A stretch of DNA of 64,000 nucleotides, taken from the NCBI GenBank assembly GCA_963734575.1, contig CAVTHT010000008.1, positions 264,351-328,350 of the forward strand. The letters run 5' to 3'. Each line of letters begins with the position of its first letter. Positions within the stretch are counted from its first letter, which is position 1. Source of the DNA: CAIWHR01 sp963734575 (GTDB lineage Bacteria > Pseudomonadota > Gammaproteobacteria > Burkholderiales > Casimicrobiaceae). Below the pieces are notes generated by a model. The model searched no databases, was not told where the DNA came from, and worked only from the letters and a program-made list of their open reading frames with translations. Shown in pieces: positions 55,461-64,000 of the stretch. The translations under genes and the position numbers were made by a program.

Positions 55461-56201
55461 GTGAAACGAAGTCTGCTCCTGCTATTGGCTTTGCTGGCTG
55501 CGTCGCTCGCCTCGGCGCAGCTGCCGAAGCTCGACGACGTGATGAAGGGGATCGGCAACCTGCCGAGGAGCTCGACTGCCAGCCCGACGGTCGGTGCGTC
55601 GGACGACAAGACCAATGCCGCCGGGATCAAGGAAGCGCTCGCCGTCAGCACCGAGCGGGCGGTGAACGACCTCTCCCGGGTGAATGGCTACTTCGGCAAC
55701 GAAGCCGTGAAAATCCTGATGCCGCCGAGCATCCAGAAGGTGGCCGACGTCGCGCGCATGGCCGGATTCCAGAAGCAGGTCGACGAATTCATCCTCAGCA
55801 TGAATCGCGCCGCCGAGGCCGCAGCGCCGGTGGCCGCACGCTACTTCGCCGACGCCATCCGCGACATGACTCTGGAGGACGTGCGCGGCATCCTCACGGG
55901 AGGCGACACCGCGGCGACGGAATTCTTCCGCCGCAAGACGCACGACAAGCTCTACGTCGCGTTCAAGCCGATCGTGTCGCAGAAGGTCGGCGAGGTCGGC
56001 ACGACGCGCGCGTACAAGAACATGATGGGCCGCTACGAGAGCATGCCCATGATGGGCAGCCAGTCGCTCGACCTCGACGACTACGTCACCAACAAGTCGC
56101 TCGACGGCCTCTTCACCATGGTCGGTCAGGAAGAGAAGAAGATCCGCACCAACCCGATGGCGCGGAGCACCGATCTCCTGAAGACGGTATTCGGGCGATA
56201 G
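55461..56201 (+). CDS. DUF4197 family exported protein
   Basis: A 246-residue protein with a GTG start after GGAG. Signal peptide RSLLLLLALLAASLASAQ, then a helical domain with AGIKEALAVSTERAVNDLSR, IQKVADVARMAGFQKQVDEF and MGSQSLDLDDYVTNKSLDGL, typical of DUF4197. Function is unknown. Its place directly after the DUF748 gene suggests co-expression in the periplasm. Confidence 0.85.
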   Translation: MKRSLLLLLALLAASLASAQLPKLDDVMKGIGNLPRSSTASPTVGASDDKTNAAGIKEALAVSTERAVNDLSRVNGYFGNEAVKILMPPSIQKVADVARMAGFQKQVDEFILSMNRAAEAAAPVAARYFADAIRDMTLEDVRGILTGGDTAATEFFRRKTHDKLYVAFKPIVSQKVGEVGTTRAYKNMMGRYESMPMMGSQSLDLDDYVTNKSLDGLFTMVGQEEKKIRTNPMARSTDLLKTVFGR

Positions 56202-56220
56202 CGCCGGCGATAAAGCGGGC

Positions 56221-56610
56221 CTATTGCTGCGAATAGCCGCTGTTGGGCGCCGGGTTCGGGCGCGGGCGATCGTGACCTTCACCCTGAGGTCCCGGCCCGT
56301 ACCCCTTGGCGCGCCGCACCGAGGAGATGCGGTCGTTGAAATCCATCCGGCCCAGCGACGGGTAGCGGCCCGGCTGCAGCACCATGCAGCGGCCTTGGTA
56401 TCCCGCATCCTCGCAGATCTCCCAGTACCCGCCGCGCACCACCATCGACGAGGCGATGTCGTTGAAGCGCAGGCGCTGGAAGTTGTCGACCGCGCGATCG
56501 ACGGTCACCGCGCGGCCGCGGAAATCATCGTGCTCGTAGAACGTCACCTGCGCGAGCGCGGGCGTCGCTGTCACCAGGGTTGCCGCGAATACCGTCACCA
56601 CGAGCTTCAT
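56221..56610 (-). CDS. secreted beta/gamma-crystallin domain protein (paralogue 2)
   Basis: A 129-residue exported protein, signal peptide VTVFAATLVTATPALA. Mature start QVTFYEHDDFRGRAVTVDRA, close to the protein at 39900-40334. Calcium motifs NDIASS and NDRISS are present, one per Greek key, with ICEDAGYQGRC matching the Cys pair. The tail is short and Pro/Gly-rich. It converges with the DUF4197 gene 19 bases away. Confidence 0.85.
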   Translation of the reverse strand: MKLVVTVFAATLVTATPALAQVTFYEHDDFRGRAVTVDRAVDNFQRLRFNDIASSMVVRGGYWEICEDAGYQGRCMVLQPGRYPSLGRMDFNDRISSVRRAKGYGPGPQGEGHDRPRPNPAPNSGYSQQ

Positions 56611-56647
56611 CGATCCTCCCAGGCGCGCGCATCGGGCATGCGCCAGC

Positions 56648-57479
56648 TCATTCTATCGCCACGTTCCGGCGCAGGCGCTGGCTGCGCTGCTGCAGCCAGC
56701 CAACCAGGGTCATCAATGCGAGGGACACGGCGATCAGCATCGTGGCAGCCGCGGTGATGGTCAGGCTGATGTTGTCGTTGATCCCGGCGAACATCTGGCG
56801 CGGCAGGGTGCGCTGGCCCGGCCCGGCGATGAGCAGGGCCACAACCACCTCGTCGAACGATGCGGCGAACGCGAACACCGCGCCCGACACTACCCCCGGC
56901 AGGATGAGCGGCAGCATGATGCGGCGGAAGGTCGTCAGCGGGCGCGCGCCGAGCCCCGCCGCGGCGCGCAACAGCGTGCGGTCGAACGCCGACAGTGTCG
57001 CGAGCACGGTGATGACGACGAACGGCGCCGCGAGCGCCGTGTGGGCGAGGATGAGCCCCGAATAACCGTCGGTGAGCCCGGCCGGCGCGAACGCGAAATA
57101 CACGCCGACCGCCACGATCACCACCGGCACGACCATCGGCGAGATCAGCACGGCCAGCAGCAGCCCCTGGCCTGGAAACCGCGTCCGCCACAGGCCCAGC
57201 GCCGCCAGCGTGCCGAGCAGCGTGGCGAGCACGGTCGCTGACGGTGCCGACGAAGAGGCTGTTCCATACGGACGGCAGCCAGAACGACGACGCGAAGAAG
57301 TCCTCGTACCAGCGCAGGCTGAAACCCGGCAGCGGGTAGTAGAAGAAGGATCCGGACGAGAACGACAGCGGAACGATGATGAGTATCGGCGCAATCAGGA
57401 AGGCGAGCACGACCGTAGTCAGGAGGGCAAGGCCGCCGTGCGCGAGCCGCTGGCCCATCGTTTGCGTCCCGGTTCGCAT
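56648..57479 (-). CDS. polyamine-type ABC permease, PotI-like (one frame break)
   Basis: An inner-membrane permease of about 277 residues. N-terminal span GLALLTTVVLAFLIAPILII is followed by FYYPLPGFSLRWYEDFFASS, the PotI-type loop. One extra base near 57240 separates LFVGTV from ATVLATLLGTLAALGLWRTR. The EAA loop appears as AAAGLGARPLTTFRRIMLPL. The last spans include ASFDEVVVALLIAGPGQRTL. It follows the PotH-like gene by 8 bases. Confidence 0.87.
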
Positions 57480-57487
57480 CGTGGTGC

Positions 57488-58720
57488 CTACGCGAGACGC
57501 AGCTTCTCGATGCCGACCAGCCGGTTGTACACGGCATAGAGCGCCAGCGTGGTGGCGAGCAGCATGATCGACAGCGCCGCCGCCATGCCCCAGTTCACCG
57601 TCTTGCTCGCGTAGAAGGCGATGAAGTAGCTGATCATCTGGTCATCGGCGCCGCCGACCAGCGCCGGCGTGATGTAGTAACCCAGCGCCTGGATGAACAC
57701 CATCAGGCAACCGGCGCCGATGCCCGGCAGCGTCTGCGGCAGGTACACGCGCCGGAACGCGGTGTGCGGCGGCGCGCCGAGCGACCACGCGGCGCGGACG
57801 TAGGACGGCGAGATGCCCTTCATCACCGCATACAGCGGAAGCACCATGAACGGCAGCAGCACGTGGACCATCGCCACATAGACGGCGAAGCGGTTGAAGA
57901 TCATGCGTACCGGCTCGGTGATCAAGCCGAGCGACAGCAGCAGATTGTTGAGGATGCCCTCGCGTTGCAGCAGGACCACCCAGGCGACCGTCCGCACGAG
58001 GAGCGAGGTCCAGAACGGCAGGAGCACCAGGAACAGCAGGAGCGACGCCCGCGCCGGCGGCTGCCCCGCGATGAAGAACGCCACGGGGTACCCGAGCAAC
58101 AGGCACATCAGCGTCACCATCGCGGAGATCCACAGGGTGCGGCCGAGCACGGCACGGAAAACGGCCTGCTCGCGTCCCGTGCCGACGATCGCATCGTCCG
58201 CATCCCGCCGCAGATCGAGCGCCGCGAGCAGGTAGAAGTCGGTGACGTGCCCGCCCGCGCGGTGCAACGCCGCCCACGTCTCGCGCTCGCCCCACTTCGG
58301 GTCGATGCCGATGAGCGTCTCGCGCGCGGTGCCCGGCAGGTCACGCGCCAGCGCGCGACCGGTGCCGAACATCAGCGTGCGGTAACCGGCGACGTCGTAG
58401 TTGAGACGCGTCGCGACGCTCGCCAGCGTTCCGGCTTCGCGCGCGGCGCGGATGTCGGCGATCAGTGCGCCGTAGGCACTCTCCGGCGGCAGGTCGCGTC
58501 CATCCCAGCGCGCGAGCTCGGCACTCACCCTGGGCAGGATGCGCGCGACGTCGCTGTCGGCGACCCCGCGCGCCAGCATCGCGCCGATCGGTGCGATGAA
58601 CGACGCGAGCAGGAAAATGAAAAGCGGCAGCACGAGCGCTGCCGCCTTCCACTGCTCGCGGCGCTCGCTCTGCTTCAGCGCGCGCCGCAGCGCGGCCGCG
58701 TCACTTGGCAACCCACGCAT
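57488..58720 (-). CDS. polyamine-type ABC permease, PotH-like
   Basis: A 410-residue permease, longer than usual because of a ~150-residue hydrophilic region after the first span (LVLPLFIFLLASFIAPIGAM). Core spans and the EAA loop AAWSLGAPPHTAFRRVYLPQ are clear. LPFWTSLLVRTVAWVVLLQR is the PotH/PotB-type block. Its start overlaps the binding protein gene by 20 bases, so the two are likely coupled. Confidence 0.9.
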   Translation of the reverse strand: MRGLPSDAAALRRALKQSERREQWKAAALVLPLFIFLLASFIAPIGAMLARGVADSDVARILPRVSAELARWDGRDLPPESAYGALIADIRAAREAGTLASVATRLNYDVAGYRTLMFGTGRALARDLPGTARETLIGIDPKWGERETWAALHRAGGHVTDFYLLAALDLRRDADDAIVGTGREQAVFRAVLGRTLWISAMVTLMCLLLGYPVAFFIAGQPPARASLLLFLVLLPFWTSLLVRTVAWVVLLQREGILNNLLLSLGLITEPVRMIFNRFAVYVAMVHVLLPFMVLPLYAVMKGISPSYVRAAWSLGAPPHTAFRRVYLPQTLPGIGAGCLMVFIQALGYYITPALVGGADDQMISYFIAFYASKTVNWGMAAALSIMLLATTLALYAVYNRLVGIEKLRLA

Positions 58721-59745
58721 TGAAGCGCTGATTGAGCTTGTCGAGGTTCTCGAGCCAGAACTTGTCGTTGATCGGCAGCGCCGTCTTGATGTTCTCGGGT
58801 GCGGTGGCGAGGTTCGGCAGGACGTTCTTGTCGATCAGCGCCGTGGCGGCCTTCGTGGTGACGCCATACGGGATCTTCGGGGGCAGGTTCTTCTGGTTCT
58901 GCGGGTCGTTGACGAACACGAGGTACTTCTCCGCGTCGGCCTTGTTGGGCGAGCCCTTCATGATCACCCACGAGTCGACCGTGTAGAGATTGTTCGTCCA
59001 CACGATCTTGAAGTTCTTCTTGTCCTTGTCGTTGGCGGCGGCGATCCGGCCGTTGTAGGCGTCGACCATCACCACTTCGCCGGAGGCGAGCAGCTGCGGC
59101 GGTTGCGCGCCCTTCTCCCACCAGACCATGTTGCCCTTGATCTGGTCCAGCTTGCGGAACGCGCGCTCGACGCCGGCATCGGTGGCGAGGGTCTTGTACA
59201 CATCCGCCGGCGCGACGCCATCGGCGAGCAGCGCGATCTCGAGCGTGGTCTTCGGACCCTTGCGCAACGCACGCTTGCCCGGCCATTTCTGCACGTTCCA
59301 GAAGTCGGCCCAGCTCTTCGGCGTATCACCCTTGATCTTGTCGCCGTCGTACGCCAGGACGAAGCTGTAGACGATGGCGCCCACGCCGCAGTCGTTGACG
59401 GCATCCGGCAGGTACTTGTCCTTGCCGCCGAGCTTCGCCCAGTCGAGCTTCTCGTACAGGCCTTCCTCGCAGCCGAGCAGGAGCTCCTCGGATTCGACCT
59501 GGACGACGTCCCAGTTGTTGTTGCCGCCCTGCACCTTGGCGCGCAGCGTGCCCACGCCGCCGTCCCAGCTTTCCTCGGCCATCTTCGTGCCGCTGGCCAT
59601 GAACGGCTTGAAGTACACCTCGCGCTGGGCGTCCTGGTAGGCCCCGCCCCAGCGAGACGACGGTGAGGTCGCGCGCGCCTGCAGCGGCGCAAACGAGCGT
59701 GCCGGCGGCGACCAGTAAAGCGAGCTTGCGTGACAGGCGTTGCAT
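58701..59745 (-). CDS. polyamine-type periplasmic binding protein, PotD/PotF-like (one frame break)
   Basis: About 347 residues. Signal peptide LALLVAAGTLVCAAAGA; the start at 59745 has GGAG upstream. An extra C near 59657 hides SWGGAYQDAQREVYFKPFMA, the usual start of the mature protein. Later blocks are ESEELLLGCEEGLYEKLDW, ADFWNVQKWPGKRALRKGPK and LPPKIPYGVTTKAATALID. PotD/PotF-type proteins bind spermidine or putrescine; related clusters take up other cationic substrates, so the ligand is probable only. Confidence 0.87.
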
Positions 59746-59764
59746 GTTCTCTCCCTCGTGGTAG

Positions 59765-60908
59765 TCAGACCGCTTCTTCTTCCCGCGCAAACGTGCGGCA
59801 ATGCTGCGGCATCCATGCCACGTCGACCGCACAACCGACGGCGGGCAGCCGGTGCGCCTCGTCGATCGGCCGCTTGACCGTGAAATCATCGTTGCCCGGC
59901 AGCGCGACGCGGGCGCGGACATGGTCGCCCAGATAGATCACTTCGCGCAGCGTGCCCGTGAGATGGCAGCCCGGAGCCTGGGCGATTGTATGCCCCGCGG
60001 CAGCGATTTGCACCCGCTCCGGACGCACCGAGACCGACACGCGATCACCCTTGGCGAGGGCGTGCGCGAGCGCCCCTTCGACGCACGGCCCCGCATCGAT
60101 GCGCACCGTGCAGCGGTCGCCGTCGATGGCTTCGAGACGGCCGTCGAAGCGGTTGTTCTCGCCGATGAAGCGCGCGACGAAGGCGTTCGCGGGCTGTTCG
60201 TAGATCGTTTCCGGCGCGTCGAGCTGCTGGATCCTGCCGCGGTGGAACACTGCGATGCGATCGGACATCGTCAGCGCTTCGTGCTGATCGTGCGTGACGT
60301 ACACCATCGTGACGCCGAGTCGCTGGTGCAGGCGCCGGATCTCGAGCTGCATCTGCTCGCGCAGCTGCTTGTCCAGGGCACCCAGCGGCTCGTCCATCAG
60401 CACGAGCTTCGGCTCGAACACCAGCGCCCGGGCGACCGCCACCCGTTGCTGCTGTCCGCCCGACAGCTGCGCCGGCCGCCGGCCGCCGAAGCCCCGCAGC
60501 TGCACCATGTCGAGCGCGCGCTCGACGCGGCGCGCGGCCTCGTCGCGCGCGATGCCGCGCACGGACAGCGGAAACGCGATGTTGTCGGCGACCGTCATGT
60601 GCGGGAACAGCGCGTAGTTCTGGAACACCATCCCGATGTGCCGCTTGTGCGGCGGCAGGTGCGCGAGCGGCTTCCCGTCGAGCAGGATCTCGCCGGCCGT
60701 CGGCGCCTCGAACCCGGCGAGCATCATCAGGGTCGTCGTCTTGCCGGAGCCGGACGGGCCGAGCAGCGTCAGGAACTCGCCGCGCTCGATGTCGAGATGG
60801 AGATCGTCGACGACACGCGTGATGCCGTCGTAGGTCTTGCCGATGCCGGCGAAACGGACGAGCCAGTCGGCCGGTCGCGCCCGACGCGATCGCCCGGGTC
60901 GTGCTCAC
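59765..60908 (-). CDS. polyamine-type ABC ATPase, PotA/PotG-like (frame break near start)
   Basis: About 380 residues after correction. The N-terminal part WLVRFAGIGKTYDGITRVVD with Walker A LLGPSGSGKTTTLMMLAGFE lies in a frame with no start codon. An extra C near 60868 joins it to VSTTRAIASGATG, giving a GTG start at 60908 (or a second GTG at 60932). Signature QLSGGQQQRVAVARALV, Walker B LVLMDEPLGALDKQLR and the C-terminal TOBE-like domain (VSVSVRPERVQIAAAGHTIA) are intact. It precedes the binding protein gene by 19 bases. Confidence 0.87.
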
Positions 60909-60991
60909 GGCAGCGTAGTCAATCGAGGCCACGGCGCTCCGGCTTCACGTGGTCACCGACGGCGGCGCGTGACGACCGTCCGATGGTCCGG

Positions 60992-62375
60992 TCACGCAAG
61001 CGCCTTTTCGCGCACCATCGCCCAGGTGTCGTCCAGCGCCTTGCCGAAGCACGCGAGCATCTCGTCGATCTCCGTTTCGCTGATGATGAGCGGCGGGCTG
61101 AACGCGACGATGTCGCCCGGCATGTTGCGCAGGATGGCGCCGTGATGCTGCGCGCGGCGCACGAGGTAGGCCGCAACTCCCGCCTTCGGATCGAAGCTCT
61201 CCTTGGTCGCCTTGTTGCGCACCAGCTCGACGGCGCCGATGAGACCGATTCCGCGCGCCTGCCCCACCAGCGGATGGTCCGCGAAGCTGCGCAGCCCGTC
61301 CTGCAGCCGTGGCGCGACGCGCCGCACCGTGGCGACGATGTCGCGCTCGGCGTAGATCTTGAGCGTCTCGAGCGCCACCGCCGCCGGCACCGGATGCGAG
61401 GAATACGTGTAGCCGTGGCCGAAGATGCCGAGCTTGTCGCTCTGCGCGAGCAGGACCTGGTAGACCTTGTCGGAAACGAGGTTCGCCGAGATCGGCTGGT
61501 AACCGGCCGAGAGCGCCTTCGCGACCGTGATGATGTCGGGCTGCAGATCGAACGTCTGCGAACCGAACATGCTGCCCGTGCGGCCGAAGCCGCAGATGAC
61601 CTCGTCGGCCACGAACAGGATGTCGTACTTGCGCAGGAGCGCCTGGATGCGCTCGAAGTACGTCTTCGGCGGAACGATGACGCCACCGGCGCCCATCACC
61701 GGCTCGGCAAAGAAGGCGGCGACCGTGTCGGGTCCTTCGCGGAGGATGAGCTCCTCGAGGGACTGTGCGAGCCGCGCCGCGAAGGCCTCCTCGGATTCGC
61801 CCGCGCGTGCGCCGCGGTAATGGTCCGGACAGTCCGTGTGCAGGATGCGTGCGATCGGAAGATCGAAGTCGGTGTGCGCGAACGCGAGCCCGGTGAGGCT
61901 CGCCGATGCGATCGTCACGCCGTGGTAGGCACGCTGGCGCGCGATGATCTTCTTCTTTTGCGGCCGGCCGAGCGCGTTGTTGATGTACCACGCGAGCTTG
62001 ACGGCCGTGTCGTTCGCTTCCGACCCCGAATTCGCGAACAGCACGCGCACCATCCCGGCCGGAGCGATGCCGATCAGCCGTTCCGCGAGCTCGGTGCTGA
62101 TCGGCCGGAACCTTGCCGGCGAAGCTGTGATAGAACGGCAGCTCGCACATCTGCTTGTACGCGGCGTCCGCGAGCCGCCGCTCCGAGAAGCCCAGCGACG
62201 CGCACCAGAGCCCCGCCATGCCTTCGAGATAGCGGCGGCCTTCGTCGTCGTACACGTAGACGCCCTCGCCGCGCGTGATCACCAGCGGCCCTTCGGTCTG
62301 CACCTGCCGCAGGTTGGTCGAAGGATGCAGGTGGAAGGAAAGGTCGCGGCGCGCGGCCGCAGTGGTGAGTGACAT
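60992..62375 (-). CDS. class III aminotransferase, putrescine/omega-amino acid type (one frame break)
   Basis: A PLP enzyme of about 460 residues. N-terminus MSLTTAAARRDLSFHLHPST; SFAGK then continues as FRPISTELAERLIGIAPAG after an extra G near 62111. PLP contacts are ANSGSEANDTAVKLAWYINN, ILFVADEVICGFGRTGSMFG and the Lys in IITVAKALSAGYQPISANLV. Close families include SpuC (putrescine-pyruvate) and beta-alanine-pyruvate aminotransferases. Its place at the head of a polyamine-type transporter favours putrescine-type substrates; that is inference. Confidence 0.87.
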
Positions 62376-62664
62376 GGGACGTTTCCTCGGAATGCTGCCG
62401 ACGCTAGGACGGGAGGTCGATTGTTTCCGTCGACAGCGGAGGCGTCAAGAGGCATCGGCATGGCGTCCGACGCACGCGAGACCCGGCGGCAACCGCGACG
62501 CATCGTCTGCAGCGGTCATGCGCCCCGCAATGGTGTCGCACCCACGAACGCACGCGCCCATGCGCCGGATGTGCGCAGGCCACTCCGGTCGCGGCCATAG
62601 GAATGCACGTTCAATGGTGGTAGGGTGACATTCCTGCCGTGGCATCACCTTGGAGGTGACGCCG

Positions 62665-64000
62665 ATGCCGTTGCTCCTGCTTCTGTCTGTTGCTGTTGCC
62701 CATGGCGACGGCCGCGTCGCCGGCGGTGACGGTGCTGACGATCGACGATGCGATCAGCCCCGCCACCGCCGACTACTTCCGGCGCGGTCTCAAGCACGCC
62801 ACGGAGAATGGCGCGAGCCTGGTCGTGCTGAAGCTCGACACCCCCGGCGGTCTGGACACGTCGATGCGCGACATGATCCGCAGCATCCTTGCGTCGCCGG
62901 TGCCCGTGGCCACGTTCGTGTCGCCGGGCGGTGCGCGTGCCGCAAGCGCCGGCACCTACATCCTGTACGCGAGCCACGTCGCCGCGATGGCGCCGGGCAC
63001 GAACCTCGGCGCGGCAACGCCCGTTGCGGTCGGTCTCGGCGGTCCGCAGAGCGAGCCCCTCCCCGCGCCTGCTTCCGGCAAGGACGGCAGAGCCGCAGGT
63101 GAAACTCCGCTCGCCCGGGGCGAAGAGCACCATGACCGAGAAGCAGATCCATGATGCGGCCGCGTACATACGCAGCCTCGCCCAGTTGCGGGGACGCAAC
63201 GCGGACTGGGCGGAAAAGGCGGTGCGTGAGGCGGTCAGCCTGCCCGCCGCCGATGCACTCGCGCTGCACGTCGTCGATTACGTGGCAGCCGATGTGCCTG
63301 ACCTCCTCAAGCAGGTGCAGGGCAAGCGCGTGACCGTCGCGGGTGGTGAAGCGAAGCTCGATGTTGCGGGTGCGGCGTTGGCGCCGTTCGATCCCGACTG
63401 GCGCGTGCGCCTCCTGTCGGTGATCGCGTCGCCGAGCCTCGCGCTGATCCTGATGATGCTCGGCTTCTACGGGCTCGTCTTCGAGTTCTCGAATCCCGGG
63501 CTACGTGCTGCCGGGCGTGGTGGGCGGCATCTGCCTCCTGCTCGCGCTGTTCGCGTTCCAGCTGCTGCCTTTCACCTACACGGGCCTCGGCCTGATCGCG
63601 CTCGGCATGGGCTTCCTCGTGGCGGAGATCTTCCTGCCCACTTCGGGCGTGCTGGGTGCCGGCGGCATCATCGCGTTGGTGATCGGGGCCATCGTCCTGA
63701 TCGACACCGATGTGCCCGGTTACGGCGTCCCGTTACCCGTGGTGCTGGGACTCGCCGCGACGGGCGCGCTGTTCCTGGTGCTGGTGGTGGGCATCGCAGC
63801 GAAGGCGCAACGACGCAAGGTGGTGTCGGGACCGGAAGAGCTGCCGGGCAGCGCCGGCGAAGTGATGGCCGATTTCGTCGGCGAAGGCTGGGCGCTCGTG
63901 CACGGCGAGACGTGGCACGTGCGCAGTGCCGCGCCGTTGCGCAAGGGCGAGCAGGTCCGGGTGATCCGGATGGACGGCCTCACGCTGGAAGTGGAGCCGA
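62665..64000 (+). CDS. NfeD/ClpP-class membrane serine protease, partial (frame breaks; 3' end outside window)
   Basis: A stomatin-operon-partner-type protease. The ATG at 62665 follows GGAGGTGA. The signal peptide begins MPLLLLLSV and crosses to LLPMATAASPAVTVLTIDDA after a frame change near 62690. The ClpP-like domain has LVVLKLDTPGGLDTSMRDMI and SPGGARAASAGTYILYASHV (catalytic Ser in the second). A change near 63090 leads to MTEKQIHDAAAYIRSLAQLR with NADWAEKAVREAVSLPA; an extra G near 63503 leads to YVLPGVVGGICLLLALFAFQ. Five or so spans and the start of the NfeD C-terminal OB-fold (SAGEVMADFVGEGWALVHGE) follow. It probably precedes a stomatin/SPFH gene outside the window. Confidence 0.85.

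Noticed and set aside
1..64000. tRNA or rRNA genes, integrases, transposases
   Set aside because: I looked for T-loop consensus stretches, rRNA blocks and transposase motifs and found none that hold up.

Overview
The window reads as chromosomal DNA of a high-GC betaproteobacterium, most likely related to Burkholderiales. Support comes from the gene orders queA-tgt-yajC-secD-secF and hrcA/nadK/recN beside hemH-grpE-dnaK-dnaJ, from a class I fumarase behind a YqhA-type membrane protein, and from paired secreted beta/gamma-crystallin proteins. There is no tRNA, rRNA, insertion sequence, prophage or CRISPR array that I can see. Genes are dense on both strands and most gaps are under 300 bases.

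Layout: 1-1570 is the end of a BTAD-type transcriptional activator. 1643-7957 is queosine synthesis (queA, tgt), then Sec accessory genes (yajC, secD, secF) and a DedA protein. 7965-14667 (minus) holds purB, an unknown protein, a small lipoprotein, an MHS-type transporter and acs. 14900-19759 (plus) holds a YqhA-like protein, class I fumarase and a membrane GGDEF-EAL protein. 19845-21612 (minus) is a MocA-like nucleotidyltransferase and an orphan amino-acid-type binding protein. 22618-29489 (minus) is the heat-shock cluster hrcA, SnoaL-like, hemH, grpE, dnaK, dnaJ, with a sigma-32-like promoter before grpE, and a terminator hairpin plus an array of palindromic repeats between dnaK and dnaJ.

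29622-38924 holds nadK, recN, a PBP7-like endopeptidase, an Atm1-like ABC exporter, a ClsB-like phospholipase D protein, an EEP-family nuclease/phosphatase and glutamate dehydrogenase. Every one of these seven genes carries frame breaks. 39128-41540 holds a hemerythrin protein, a beta/gamma-crystallin and a BatA-like VWA protein. 41911-48798 is a tight five-gene unit on the plus strand: an ABC ATPase, a large FtsX permease, a HlyD-type adaptor, a Cfa-like lipid methyltransferase and a DHCR24-like FAD oxidoreductase. 48934-56610 holds mscL, a secreted Pro/Gln-rich protein, a Kbp-like BON-LysM protein, DUF2853, a giant DUF748/AsmA-like protein with DUF4197, and a second beta/gamma-crystallin. 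56648-62375 (minus) is a polyamine-type uptake and transamination operon (aminotransferase, ATPase, binding protein, two permeases). An NfeD/ClpP-class membrane protease runs off the right end.

The best candidate for something little described is the 41.9-48.8 kb unit. It joins a lipid-methylating pair resembling the actinobacterial 10-methyl fatty acid enzymes to an ABC-FtsX-HlyD exporter. A caution on sequence quality: frame breaks cluster at 1.7-3.6, 30-38 and 57-63.6 kb, hit essential genes, and where resolvable are mostly one extra base in a short G or C run. They look like consensus errors, not gene decay.
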